A stretch of DNA of 64,000 nucleotides from Fulvitalea axinellae (GCF_036492835.1 NZ_AP025314.1:1302001-1366000); one strand, 5' to 3'. Shown: positions 1 through 8,710, counted from the first letter of the stretch. The notes: generated from the letters alone by a model not told the origin. Translations and numbers: made by a program.

Positions 1-1
1 G

Positions 2-106
2 GCGTCAAACGTCCGTTACATCCGCCTAAAGATTACCGAAACTTGGGGAGGCACAACCTTCTGCCATTTTTCCGAAATCGCTTTTTACGGAAGGAAAGTC
101 GAATGA
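2..106 (+). CDS. C-terminal end of a DUF5000/F5-8C-like lipoprotein (partial)
   Basis: The window opens inside a plus-strand reading frame that ends at a TGA at 104-106. The visible 34 residues contain VRYIRLKITETWGG and HFSEIAFYG. This is the last strands of the discoidin-like (DUF5000 / F5-8 type C) fold, and the same VRYIR pattern occurs at the end of the next gene. Proteins with this ending usually lie just downstream of SusC/SusD pairs in Bacteroidota glycan-utilisation loci, where they are surface lipoproteins thought to bind glycans. Only the C-terminus is present, so the N-terminal domains cannot be checked. Confidence 0.7.
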   Translation, partial: ASNVRYIRLKITETWGGTTFCHFSEIAFYGRKVE

Positions 107-153
107 TCAGGTTCGCGGACCATTCGATTACTGTTCCAGTCTGAGAACAAAAA

Positions 154-1392
154 ATGAGAAAAATGAACGCATATAAACTTTTACTATTGTCGTGCGTGGC
201 GTTGTGCGTGTTTTCGTGCCAAGACATGTACGAGGTCCACGAGGAATTTGTGGACGGCAAAGAGATTGTCTACGCGCCCAAGGTGGATTCCGTATTGGTC
301 AGGCCGGGCAACGGCAGGATGGAGTTGGGGATGATGACAATCAACTCCAAAAACGTAACGAAAATGCGGGTGACTTGGGATAACGGGAAAAAGTCGTTTG
401 AGCAAGCCGTCGAAATCACGGACGAAGAGCAGACCGTCAGTGTCCTTCTGGAAGAGATGGAGGAAAAAGCTTATAACTTCCGGGTGTACGCCATAGACAA
501 AGAAGGCAATGTGTCGATTGAGACAAGGGCGTTCGGCTTGGTTTACGGCGAGATCTACCGCAAGAATATCACGAACAGGAGTTTGTTGGAGAAGAAATTC
601 GACAAAGACCGCAAGATGCTTTACCTCAATTGGTTTGACGCTCCGAAAAACTCATACGGAGTGGAACTGAAATATACCGACGCGACGGGAACCCAAAAGG
701 AAATTTCTTTCGAAAACGACATAAGCATGTCCGATTTGCCGGGCGCCGTTCCGGGTTCGAAGATTTCCTACAGAACCAAATACAAGCCGGAGGAAAATGC
801 CATTGACTTTTTCTACACTGACTGGAAAGAGGCGACCCTTCCCGAGACTTATCTGGAAGAAATGGACAAATCCAAGTTCGCCGTCCACGCATTGCCAACC
901 GATATTGCCGGCGACGCTTGGGGCGGTCATATCAGCAAACTCTGGAACGGGACGGTTTCGGGCGGAGACTTCTATCATTCAAGCAACGACGAGCCTCTTC
1001 CGCACCATTTTACCTTTGACATGGGAGCCTTAGGCAAGCTGGTTTCGTGCTGGGTGGATCCTCGTAAGAATAATAACAGCTCCAATGTCAAAGTAGTGCA
1101 GTTTTGGGGAATCGATGACATTACCGACGCCGCGACCGCTTTGCCTTCCGCAGATGAAGGCTGGGAGGCGGAATCCAAGGCCAAAGGCTGGACGTTGTTA
1201 GGCTCGGCTACCCGTGATAGCGGAAGAAACGACGCTTCATTCAAAGTGAATTTTGACCCCGAAGCTTCTAGAGTAAGGTATATCCGGGTGCGGATACTTG
1301 AGAATAGAGCGGGAGCGGATAAGTATTCCTTTATGTCAGAACTTACTTTTACGGCGGAGCATCCGATAGTGATGGACAGTCCCGAAGAATAA
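154..1392 (+). CDS. DUF4998-type surface lipoprotein with C-terminal discoidin-like domain
   Basis: 412 aa. A lipoprotein signal peptide (LLLLSCVALCVFSC, lipobox VFSC) is followed by the motif EFVDGKEIVYAPKVDSV, typical of the N-terminus of DUF4998 proteins. Two fibronectin-like segments follow (to about residue 230). The C-terminus (about 250-405) resembles an F5/8 C (DUF5000) domain ending RYIRVRILENRAG. An alternative start three codons downstream (163) would give an equally good signal peptide. It lies 47 bp after the partial lipoprotein at the window start and probably belongs to the same SusC/SusD-linked operon. By family it is a likely outer-membrane glycan-binding accessory; the ligand is unknown. 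Confidence 0.8.
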   Translation: MRKMNAYKLLLLSCVALCVFSCQDMYEVHEEFVDGKEIVYAPKVDSVLVRPGNGRMELGMMTINSKNVTKMRVTWDNGKKSFEQAVEITDEEQTVSVLLEEMEEKAYNFRVYAIDKEGNVSIETRAFGLVYGEIYRKNITNRSLLEKKFDKDRKMLYLNWFDAPKNSYGVELKYTDATGTQKEISFENDISMSDLPGAVPGSKISYRTKYKPEENAIDFFYTDWKEATLPETYLEEMDKSKFAVHALPTDIAGDAWGGHISKLWNGTVSGGDFYHSSNDEPLPHHFTFDMGALGKLVSCWVDPRKNNNSSNVKVVQFWGIDDITDAATALPSADEGWEAESKAKGWTLLGSATRDSGRNDASFKVNFDPEASRVRYIRVRILENRAGADKYSFMSELTFTAEHPIVMDSPEE

Positions 1393-1792
1393 AACAGAAA
1401 AGCCGTTAGGCACTCCCCAGAAAGCTAAAGAGTAGGCGAAAAAACGTTTTCTGGATCAAATTAAAAGGCGTCGGATTATCTTCCGGCACCTTTTTGATTT
1501 ATGGCAAGAGTATCTTTTTAGAGAAAATAAATAGGGAATGACTCTGTGGAGTAAGGGAAAAAATATAGAGCCATTCCCGGAGGTGGTATCGTACAAGCCG
1601 TCATCCTTATTGTGTCACGATACGGTGACGGCGTGTTGAGGCTTTGTGTTTAAGGTATTTTGTTAGAGGAGAGATTGGAGGAAGGCGCTGTCACCGGCCC
1701 GGTATTCCGGGGAACAATCCGTGGACACTCTCCCTTTTCCCGCTCTCTGCCGTCTTGACACGGATATTTTGGCACGGGTTGCGTGAACAAAA
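1393..1792. other. 400-bp convergent intergenic region with terminator and interleaved inverted repeats
   Basis: No convincing gene is seen. The region begins with an intrinsic terminator (1463-1496) for the DUF4998 gene. It then holds two 7-bp perfect inverted repeats that interleave: GTATCGT 1586-1592 with ACGATAC 1617-1623, and GCCGTCA 1597-1603 with TGACGGC 1626-1632. This order permits an H-type pseudoknot in RNA, or a compound protein-binding site in DNA. The remaining 160 bp before the stop of the minus-strand hydrolase show no clear feature. Confidence 0.5.
1463..1496 (+). terminator. Intrinsic terminator after the DUF4998 gene
   Basis: The arms AAAGGCGTCGG and CCGGCACCTTT pair over 11 positions with one mismatch and one G-U pair around an 8-nt loop, ending in five T residues. 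It lies 70 bp after the stop codon at 1392. Confidence 0.7.
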
Positions 1793-3217
1793 TCAAATAT
1801 TTTTCTTTTCTGGTAAAGTCACTATCACTATCCAATTTCCCGTTGCGGGCGTCTGAAGGTCCAACAGGCTGGAAGCGGATGTTTCTGTTTTCTTTAGGCT
1901 TTTCCCTGTTTTTACGTTAATCCATTCTATGGTATAGTGATTAGCACTGCGTTTTAGAGGTAAAGTGATATCGCCGCCGTCTGGAAAATAGATGATATGA
2001 GTGCTGGTTGTGTCAGAAGTATGGTAGGCTTCGTTGTTTTGCCGATTTTTAAGAATGGTATTATCGGGAGTCAGGTTCCAATATTTGGTTTGCTGTTCTA
2101 TTTTTCGGGCTATTTTGATCGAAGTGGCGGACAGCGCCGACAGCCCTAGGCCTGAGCTGGGTCTGTGGAATCTGGCCGAAGCCACACCGCCGATAATATG
2201 CCTCCACCAGCGTTCCAAACCGTCTTGCTCGCTACCGTGCCGACCGTTTTGGGCACCGTAAGTTTTGACTGTATTTAGTGGCCTGGGCTTGTTGGCGATG
2301 CGTTTTTTTGTCCAACGGAAGTTGTCCCAGTGCTCCTGGCCTTTGATTTGGTTGTTTTGCGAGACATCGCAGAAGGAATAGCGGTCTGGGCGATCGAAAG
2401 TTCTAAGATGTCGGGGAGCCGTCAGGCGCCAGTCGTCCCACATCTCTGTGATATAAACCTTTTTGTTTCTTTTTCGGGAGGCATTCCCGACGTACTCCGC
2501 CCAAAAAGCGCCCCATTGCTCTTCACCGCTCGTTTCATTGTCTATGCAATAAAGTACGTGACGGTACCGTAGGGTGTGGGAAAGCATCTTTGCTACAAAC
2601 CTTTTCTGGTAGGCCAGCAGAGTCTTGTTATTCCTTTGTCTTGGTGTTGTGAAGAAAAACGGCTGTTTGTTAGCCGCCGGATGTTGCGGGTAGTCGGATG
2701 AAAGTCCCGATTGTTGGGCCGAATAGTTGACGTTGTTGCCGGGGCGGTAGGGGCTTTTTTTCCAATACTTGCCGAAATGGTCGAACCTGTCCCATATTTC
2801 TATCTGGACTATGATGTCCCTTTTTGCGGTTTCTTTAAGGAAAAACTCGAATCGTTTCCAGTATTCGGGGTTCCAAGTTTCGAGATCGTATTTGCCGTTA
2901 TCCAATTTGCCGAAGGCGTGGATCTCGAAGCCTTTGTCGTTACGGTCGCTCATGGTGTTGCGCGCATAGTTGGCGCCTATGGCTACCATTGAGTCAAGGT
3001 GAGGAATCAAGCGGTCTTTGGGCCATTGGAACAGGTTGTCATCATCGCTGGCGCCTAGCAACATGACGGGTTTGCCTTTGTATTGCCAAAAGCTCGGATT
3101 TTCTTTCCATGGCTGTATGGCCTTTTTGTGTTGCGAATAAACAGGCTGAATGCCGAAAGTGAAAAACGTGGCGCAACAAACGCTTAGAGTCCATAAGACT
3201 TGGATAGTGTGTTTCAT
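1793..3217 (-). CDS. Secreted putative glycoside hydrolase, clan GH-A-like barrel
   Basis: 474 aa with a cleavable signal peptide (about residues 1-28, ending VYSQ). The opening NPSFWQYKGKPVMLLGASDDDNLF is typical of DUF4038/GH140-like TIM-barrel enzymes, where the hydrolase domain starts by describing a bound substrate. Barrel-like segments carry candidate acid/base and nucleophile residues: CIDNET (Asn-Glu on strand 4) and YITEMWDDW (Glu on strand 7). The last 90 residues form a beta-rich tail like the putative collagen-binding domain often fused to such enzymes. It is convergent with the DUF4998 lipoprotein and beside a glycan locus, so a glycosidase role is likely, but the substrate and exact family are not identified. 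No paired SusC/D lies on this side. Confidence 0.65.
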   Translation of the reverse strand: MKHTIQVLWTLSVCCATFFTFGIQPVYSQHKKAIQPWKENPSFWQYKGKPVMLLGASDDDNLFQWPKDRLIPHLDSMVAIGANYARNTMSDRNDKGFEIHAFGKLDNGKYDLETWNPEYWKRFEFFLKETAKRDIIVQIEIWDRFDHFGKYWKKSPYRPGNNVNYSAQQSGLSSDYPQHPAANKQPFFFTTPRQRNNKTLLAYQKRFVAKMLSHTLRYRHVLYCIDNETSGEEQWGAFWAEYVGNASRKRNKKVYITEMWDDWRLTAPRHLRTFDRPDRYSFCDVSQNNQIKGQEHWDNFRWTKKRIANKPRPLNTVKTYGAQNGRHGSEQDGLERWWRHIIGGVASARFHRPSSGLGLSALSATSIKIARKIEQQTKYWNLTPDNTILKNRQNNEAYHTSDTTSTHIIYFPDGGDITLPLKRSANHYTIEWINVKTGKSLKKTETSASSLLDLQTPATGNWIVIVTLPEKKNI

Positions 3218-3652
3218 GATTTGAAAAAGATATTGGTGCGTAAAAAAGACGAAGCTGAACGGTGTTTATAATAATGGGGACGAGTTTGGTGGGCAAAGCT
3301 TTCTCCGACGTTGGCGCACGTGTCGGGAATGTGTAGGCGTTCCGATAAATAAGATAAGGATTAATCGATTGAAAAACAATCGGTAAAGGCTTTCCGCCAA
3401 GCGGTATTTCCGTGTTGTTGTTTTCTTAAATTCCCGAACACGGACAGTTAATATAAAATGCCTAACTTATGTCATCCGTTTGGTGGACTTGTCCCGGCCC
3501 GTGATTTTTTGTTGTGGGTAAGAACGTTTCGAATGCCTTTCGTGGTGGTAGGGCTTCGGGCGCTTTCGGTCGGAAATTCTTTAGGGCAAGGTGCCCTTTC
3601 CAGCCTTTGGGGCGGGTTTTTCAGGCGGAACAACTAAACACAATATTCTTTT
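3218..3652. other. 435-bp divergent intergenic region, probably two promoters
   Basis: The region separates the minus-strand hydrolase (start 3217) from the plus-strand PI-PLC-like gene (start 3653). A short hairpin CGATTG-aaaaa-CAATCG lies at 3366-3382. No reading frame in it looks like a real protein. No canonical TAnnTTTG box with a matching -33 box was found, so the promoters are inferred only from gene orientation. Confidence 0.4.
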
Positions 3653-4843
3653 ATGAGAACTTTTATCGCATCGCTGTGCGCCGGAGTGTTGTTGGCTTCC
3701 TGCGCCCAAGAGTTTGACGCGGGGCCTTCCGCGCAAAAGTCCCAGATTCCGACGCCGGGTTTGGCGCAAGCGGAACTTTCGGTTACCGCTTCGCCATTGC
3801 AAATGGTTGACCGCTCCGACCGGAAGATCAACGAAATCTCCTTTCCCTGTACGCACAACTCCTACAATGACGACAGTGGCGTATTCGACAACGGCAACGT
3901 GTCGCAAGGTATGCCTACGCAATTCGCCCGTGGTATTAGGGCCGTGGAGGTCGATATTCACGAGAGAAGGTCGTGGTTCAAGAAGAACGTGTCCGTTTAT
4001 CACGGCAAAATCTCCAACGGCATCAACGGCAGTCGCCTTGCCCATTACGTGCTGAGGGAAGTTACGGACTTTGTGGAGGATAATCCGGACGAGATCGTTT
4101 TCCTGAAACTTGAGACGACCGTATCCGCAAGCAAGCTTGACAAGGAGATTCGCAAGGCGGGATTGGACAAACATGTCTTTGTGCGCGATCCCCAAAACCC
4201 TTATCCGACCAAGGCCGAGGTGGTGGCTTCTGGCAAAAGGGTGGTGTTTACCCGTCAGATAGACGGCTCGCAATATGGCGAATCACTTGACCGGCATAAG
4301 CACGGCAGTGGCGAAACGGACAAGGAAGACCACACCCCGCAGGCCTCACCGTCCGACAAGAGATTTTTCGCCTTTAACTATTACAGCATCACATCCCTGT
4401 TCGGTTATGGCGACAAGGACGCCGCCAAATACTTGAACAACCCTTCAAGGCTGGCTCCGTTCGCCGATGACGTGTGGAAACTAAACGGCAAAAAGCCTTG
4501 GTGCCTTACCGTTGACTATCCGAGCGTACACAATGGCCATTACTATGACGTAATAGAGGCCCTGAACGAAAAGGGGATGCTTAAGGGACAAATACTGGAT
4601 TCGGACGGCGACCTCTTGATGAAAAACAACGGATCGGTTATCACTTGGACTTGGCAGTGCCAATATTCCGACGAAACCGTAACGGCCAAGACTTCCGCCG
4701 ACTTCTCATTTCCTATGAAAGAAAGCGAGACGGTGACCATCACGCCAGTATCCGACACCTACAATTTCACCCCGGCAAGTCTGACAGTAACCAACGGAAA
4801 CGTCCAGGACGTCTTCCAAGCCTTTACCGCCACACCGAAGTAA
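3653..4843 (+). CDS. PI-PLC X-domain lipoprotein (phosphatidylinositol phosphodiesterase-like)
   Basis: 396 aa. The lipobox LLASC (Cys17) indicates an outer-membrane or surface lipoprotein. The body has the PI-PLC X-domain layout: the first catalytic His in PCTHNSYND (His68), acidic partners in GIRAVEVDIHERR (about 94-105), and a second His in VYHGK (His117), followed by the barrel segments IVFLKLET and RVVFTRQI. The last about 80 residues form a beta-rich C-terminal domain. Bacterial PI-PLCs cleave phosphatidylinositol or GPI lipids by a cyclic intermediate without calcium; the natural substrate here is unknown. No SD is obvious, which is normal for this phylum. It is a single gene with its own terminator (4872-4908). 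Confidence 0.8.
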   Translation: MRTFIASLCAGVLLASCAQEFDAGPSAQKSQIPTPGLAQAELSVTASPLQMVDRSDRKINEISFPCTHNSYNDDSGVFDNGNVSQGMPTQFARGIRAVEVDIHERRSWFKKNVSVYHGKISNGINGSRLAHYVLREVTDFVEDNPDEIVFLKLETTVSASKLDKEIRKAGLDKHVFVRDPQNPYPTKAEVVASGKRVVFTRQIDGSQYGESLDRHKHGSGETDKEDHTPQASPSDKRFFAFNYYSITSLFGYGDKDAAKYLNNPSRLAPFADDVWKLNGKKPWCLTVDYPSVHNGHYYDVIEALNEKGMLKGQILDSDGDLLMKNNGSVITWTWQCQYSDETVTAKTSADFSFPMKESETVTITPVSDTYNFTPASLTVTNGNVQDVFQAFTATPK

Positions 4844-4871
4844 AGCGGTTACTTGCTTGCCAAACACCCGG

Positions 4872-4908
4872 GCCGTCCTTCATTTCTATGGGGGCGGCTT
4901 CTTTTTTT
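4872..4908 (+). terminator. Intrinsic terminator after the PI-PLC-like gene
   Basis: GCCGTCC (4872-4878) pairs with GGGCGGC (4892-4898) with one G-U pair. Three bases later a run of seven T residues follows. It lies 29 bp after the stop at 4843. Confidence 0.6.
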
Positions 4909-5585
4909 CCAAAAAAGAAAAAAACAAACGGTTCTTTCCCTAGTGCCGAAGTCTATTTTTTTAAGGAATTCGATGTCGTTTCCAGTGTGTAAGGAATGGG
5001 CTTAAACTGGTTTAAATATGAGTTTGTAGTATGTTAGGAAATCTATTGTCAGGCATGAAATGCCATTACATACTGAGTTCTCATAGATTACATACTATGT
5101 TTCTATCCATTACATACTGTGTTTTATAGCCAAACATACTGTGTTTGTAGGTCAGATATACTATAAAAAATAAAATCCCGAAGCCCCAAAAGCCCGGGAT
5201 AAATGATGGCAAGGCTCCCTAGACCCAATGAAGCTACATTTTGCCTTTGGGTTCCTTGCTCATCTGCCCTTTCCCGAATATACGCAGATACTAGCTTCTT
5301 TGCTCTCAATTCAAGCGTGTGGTACCGCTGGGTCCCTTGTAGTTTGATTTTTCCAGTAAGATAATCTGCCAAAATCTACTTAAAGAACCCGCTTGCCTTT
5401 TGGAGAATGACGCGTGTCGAAGTTTGGTTGTTATTTTAGGTCGCTTTATCACTCACTTCTCCTCGCCGATTTTTTGCCCGGTGTTCTCCACTTTGTGTTC
5501 CCTTTAAGTACCGAATGGCCAATTTATTGGTAGTCTTTAGCGAGGCCCGAAACTGTTGTGGGGCCGAGATGATAAGGAGAAATAT
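4909..5585. other. 680-bp gene-free stretch upstream of the barrel/PCMD operon
   Basis: No plausible gene. The stretch contains the 22-bp-period repeat array (5065-5174), an inverted copy of its core at 5028-5035, and a CCAATTTATTGG palindrome at 5519-5530 some 55 bp before the next start codon. Its length and the repeats suggest an elaborate regulatory region for the downstream operon. No TAnnTTTG box at a convincing distance was seen. Confidence 0.45.
5065..5174 (+). repeat. Five direct repeats with exact 22-bp period
   Basis: The decamer ATTACATACT or a close variant begins at 5065, 5087, 5109, 5131 and 5153, that is every 22 bp. The first three units share ATTACATACT exactly. Units 3 and 4 share the longer core ACATACTGTGTTT, and unit 2 differs from it by one base. 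Units 4 and 5 drift (AAACATACT, GATATACT). The reverse complement of the core (AGTATGTT) also occurs at 5028-5035. Two helical turns per unit would place bound proteins on one DNA face, as in iterated regulator sites. A neutral minisatellite is the alternative. Confidence 0.75.
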
Positions 5586-6308
5586 ATGCGGACGAACGTT
5601 TACTTGGTGACTCTCATGGTGTCGGGGTTATGGTTTTTCGCCATATCGGCTAGCCAAGCGCAGAATGCACTGGCGGAGGAAGACTGGCTGACTCGCTATG
5701 AGAGAGGGACGTTTCTGGTTGGATTTACTTTCGGTCTAAGTGAAAGAAACAGTAGGGACGTGGAATTTTTTGATCTTGATATAGACGAGGCCAAAAATAC
5801 GGGATTCAACGTAAGGCTTACGGGCGGATATTTCCTTAAGCGTGACCTGGCCTTGGGCCTGAACTTAGAGTACGAAGAAAACAAGTCCAGGGCGGACTAC
5901 GATGCCAGCTCCGATTATGTTAGGACGCGTGGCCGTGGCCGTAGCTATATGATCGACGCTTATATGAGGAATTATATCCCCTTAAGCGATGATCGGCGTT
6001 GGGCTTTGTTTAACGAGACTCATATCGCCATAGGTTTCGGAGCGGATGAAATGCTTAAACAAGAGGGGAATACGCTTACGCAAAAGTATAACAAATATTC
6101 GGTGTTGGAGGTGGGGATGAACCCCGGAGTGGTTGCATTTATAAAGCGAGGGGTGGCTTTCGAGGCTTCGGTAGGACTATTGGGGCTTCGTTCCAAATTC
6201 AATAATACCAAGGAAAACGGAGTGGATAAAGGTGAGTTTAATACCACTAACATCGACCTTAAGATCAATATCCTACGGGTTAATTTAGGCATCTTTTACT
6301 ATTTCTAG
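5586..6308 (+). CDS. Outer-membrane beta-barrel protein
   Basis: 240 aa from the ATG at 5586, chosen because AAGGAG lies 7 bp upstream and a clean signal peptide follows (TNVYLVTLM to SQAQ). A start at 5556 is possible but places ten charged residues before the signal. The mature part shows alternating amphipathic strands (FLVGFTFGLS, FNVRLTGGYFL, LALGLNLEYEE, AFEASVGLLGL) and ends LRVNLGIFYYF, a typical barrel C-terminus with terminal Phe for BAM recognition. Predicted as a small barrel of about 8-10 strands. It is two bases upstream of the PCMD lipoprotein and certainly co-transcribed. Function unknown. Confidence 0.75.
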   Translation: MRTNVYLVTLMVSGLWFFAISASQAQNALAEEDWLTRYERGTFLVGFTFGLSERNSRDVEFFDLDIDEAKNTGFNVRLTGGYFLKRDLALGLNLEYEENKSRADYDASSDYVRTRGRGRSYMIDAYMRNYIPLSDDRRWALFNETHIAIGFGADEMLKQEGNTLTQKYNKYSVLEVGMNPGVVAFIKRGVAFEASVGLLGLRSKFNNTKENGVDKGEFNTTNIDLKINILRVNLGIFYYF

Positions 6309-6310
6309 CC

Positions 6311-7354
6311 ATGAGAAAAAGACTTGCGTATTGGTTAGTTCCCCTTTTGCTGGTCCAATGTACAGAAGAAAAATATAGCCCGGACTATGTGGGCCGTATT
6401 ACGGCAATGGAAGTGGAGGGGGAAGCCAGCCCGACTCTAATCGACGATAACGAGTTTTTTGTCAGCATAACACTCAATAATGATCCACAAATAGACCTGT
6501 CCGACCTTACCGTTACCCGTTTGGAATTCTCCGAAGGGGCCAAGGTTATCAATCTCGATCCAGACACGCTGAAAAACTTCTCCAAGCCCGTGACAATGCA
6601 AGTGCAAGGCACGGACGAGTTCGTATTCGATTGGACAATAACCGCCCAAAAAGACGGTGCCCAACTGCAAATCCCATACAGCGACTTGAACACTTGGTAC
6701 GAGCAACAGTCGGGATCGAAGACCTTTCTGAACGTTGGGGAGAATGCCGAGACCACCGTGTGGGCCAGCGGAAACGAGGGAGTATTAGTGTATAATGACG
6801 AAGCCAACACCTATCCCCTCAACATTGGCGACGGAACCCTTTTCGCTAGGATGGAAACAGTGCGTGCCGTACCGCCAATCGCTCCAATAGCGGGCGGGTC
6901 GTTGTTTGTGGGGACTTTCAAACTCAATATATTGGATCCCGCTTCGTCGCCCCAATTCGGCACCCCGTTCCGTTCCCGGCCCAAAGGGTTTGAGGTGGAA
7001 TACCGCTACAAGCCCGAAATATACCGCAAGTCTGGCGAAGACGTGGTGGACGAGTGCGACATTTACGTACTCTTGGAAAAGCGAATGGAAGACGAAGTAC
7101 AGCGAGTGGCCACCGCATGGTTCAGAAGTAATCTGGCCCAACCTGATTGGACAACTCTTGACATGACTTTGGTCTACGGCGAAGACCCTTCGTTGCCGTC
7201 ATACGCCCAGCCCAAAAAAGGTCAAACTTTCGCTCCCGCCGATGCTACGCCAACGCATATCGTGATAGTTTTCGCCTCAAGTGCGGGGGCTGATGTGTTT
7301 GACGGGGGAATAGGAAGTACGCTTGATATCAATAATTTCAAGCTGAACTATTAA
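6311..7354 (+). CDS. PCMD-domain lipoprotein (putative carbohydrate metabolism domain)
   Basis: 347 aa. The lipobox LLLVQC (Cys17) marks a lipoprotein. Residues about 28-115 form an Ig-like domain typical of the N-terminal half of these proteins. From about residue 125 comes the PCMD signature: DLNTWYEQQ, TTVWASGNEGV, RMETVRAVPP, AGGSLFVGTF, RPKGFEVEYRYKP, ending DINNFKLNY. The C-terminal domain is a jelly-roll related to carbohydrate-binding modules, and members occur in Bacteroidota glycan loci. It follows the barrel gene after two bases, which suggests a partner in one outer-membrane assembly. Binding is inferred from the fold. Confidence 0.8.
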   Translation: MRKRLAYWLVPLLLVQCTEEKYSPDYVGRITAMEVEGEASPTLIDDNEFFVSITLNNDPQIDLSDLTVTRLEFSEGAKVINLDPDTLKNFSKPVTMQVQGTDEFVFDWTITAQKDGAQLQIPYSDLNTWYEQQSGSKTFLNVGENAETTVWASGNEGVLVYNDEANTYPLNIGDGTLFARMETVRAVPPIAPIAGGSLFVGTFKLNILDPASSPQFGTPFRSRPKGFEVEYRYKPEIYRKSGEDVVDECDIYVLLEKRMEDEVQRVATAWFRSNLAQPDWTTLDMTLVYGEDPSLPSYAQPKKGQTFAPADATPTHIVIVFASSAGADVFDGGIGSTLDINNFKLNY

Positions 7355-7460
7355 TGAGAAGTATAGAGTAGAAAGTAAGGCGCAAAGAGATTTTTCGGGA
7401 ATATTTGGGGAATCTATAATTCAATAGGTTGATGTTTCAGGCAGAATCGTATCAAAACAA

Positions 7461-7490
7461 AAACAGCACTTCGGGCGAAGTGCTGTTTTT
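7461..7490. terminator. Bidirectional terminator between convergent genes
   Basis: The arms CAGCACTTC and GAAGTGCTG enclose GGGC. Five T residues follow on the plus strand, and an A-rich tract precedes the stem so it also works on the minus strand. It serves the PCMD gene (end 7354) and the methyltransferase gene (end 7523). Confidence 0.85.
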
Positions 7491-7522
7491 GCTTATGATG
7501 AAAGTCTTTTCCTTGATATCGA

Positions 7523-8671
7523 TTAGCGTTTGCTACCGCTATAGAGTTCGTATTCCAGAAGTCGGCTATCTATTTTGCCGTTCATAAACGGAATACGTCT
7601 AGAGGCTTTCAAGCCTATACGTTTAGCCAAATCAAGATTACCCGTGAAGATATAGCCGGTATAACCTTGGCACCTTTTTTTGAAGAAGTCGCCGATGGCC
7701 GCGTATGTTGTTTCCAGTTCGTCAAGCTGGCCGAGTCGCTCACCGTATTCGGGGTTAAGCATTACCACTCCTCCGTTTTCAGGAATGACTGTGTCCCTGA
7801 AATCACACTTATGGAAGGTGAGAATATCCGCTACACCCGCCTTTTCGGCGTTGTCTTGCGCCGCGTCAAGGGCCATAGCGCTATGGTCGGTGGCTATAAT
7901 GCGGAGGCCTTTGGCCGGTTCGCGTACGGCGTTGAGCGCCTCTTTTCGCATCATGTTCCAAGCCAGCGGGCTGTAATCGTTAAGCGACTGGAAACCGAAA
8001 CGCAATCTGGTAAGGCCCGGCGCCTTGTTCATAGCGATAAGGGCGGCTTCGATGGCCAACGTTCCGCTACCGCACATCGGGTTTACGAAGTTGGACTTGC
8101 CGTCCCACTTGCCCGCCAATATAGTGGCGGCAGCCAAAGGTTCGGACATTGGCGCCTTATAAGGCTGGAGCCTATATCCGCGCTTGGCGATAGTCTCGCC
8201 CGAAGTGTCTATGTATACCTTAGCCTCGTCGTTTGTCCAGTGCAAAAAGATAGACGTTCCGTGCGTTTCCGGCCCGGAGTCTGGACGTCTTCCGCTGGTT
8301 CGCAGAAACCTGTCGGCTACACCGTCTTTTACCTTAAGGTTGGCGAAGCGCGTATCCTTTATGTTGTCGTTGATTACGAATGAGTTTACCGTAAAGTACC
8401 CGTCCGGGTGGAAGATGTTTTCCCACTCTATGTCGGTCACCTGTTGGTAAAGCGAGTCGGGATGTGGAGCGCGGAGGGTTTTGACAAGTAACAAAACCCT
8501 GTTGGCGGTCCTGAGCATCAGGTTAAGGCGCATGGCGTCCTTTAGGTCACCTTCGACTTCTACGCTTTTATTCTCTACGTTCAGGGGAGAATAGCCCAAG
8601 CTTTTGAGCTCCTCTGCCAGCACGGGGGCTATGCCGGGGTGGCATGTCACGACTATATTGTTCTCGTACAT
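7523..8671 (-). CDS. THUMP-domain class I SAM-dependent RNA methyltransferase (RlmL/Trm14-like)
   Basis: 382 aa. The N-terminal THUMP/ferredoxin-like RNA-binding region spans about 1-155. A Rossmann methyltransferase domain follows, with FVNPMCGSGTLAIEAAL as the SAM-binding motif I, IATDHSAMALDAAQDNA as motif II, and VVMLNPEYGERLG as motif IV. The usual catalytic motif in this group is NPPYG; here it is NPEYG, which I recall as common in Bacteroidota members. The homologous E. coli domain makes m2G2445 in 23S rRNA; the target here could be rRNA or tRNA. Single gene, convergent with the PCMD operon. Confidence 0.85.
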   Translation of the reverse strand: MYENNIVVTCHPGIAPVLAEELKSLGYSPLNVENKSVEVEGDLKDAMRLNLMLRTANRVLLLVKTLRAPHPDSLYQQVTDIEWENIFHPDGYFTVNSFVINDNIKDTRFANLKVKDGVADRFLRTSGRRPDSGPETHGTSIFLHWTNDEAKVYIDTSGETIAKRGYRLQPYKAPMSEPLAAATILAGKWDGKSNFVNPMCGSGTLAIEAALIAMNKAPGLTRLRFGFQSLNDYSPLAWNMMRKEALNAVREPAKGLRIIATDHSAMALDAAQDNAEKAGVADILTFHKCDFRDTVIPENGGVVMLNPEYGERLGQLDELETTYAAIGDFFKKRCQGYTGYIFTGNLDLAKRIGLKASRRIPFMNGKIDSRLLEYELYSGSKR

Positions 8672-8710
8672 ATCCGTTGTATGTGGATTTGCGTTTTGGC
8701 TTTGGCAAAA

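Noticed and set aside
3581..4273. 230-aa minus-strand ORF over the PI-PLC gene
   Set aside because: Antisense shadow of a gene with visible catalytic residues.
5065..5174. CRISPR-like array
   Set aside because: Units are contiguous with no unique spacers, each unit drifts, and no cas gene is present.
5124..5372. 82-aa minus-strand ORF in the repeat region
   Set aside because: Its C-terminal part is formed by the 22-bp repeats and the rest lacks any recognisable domain or start signal.
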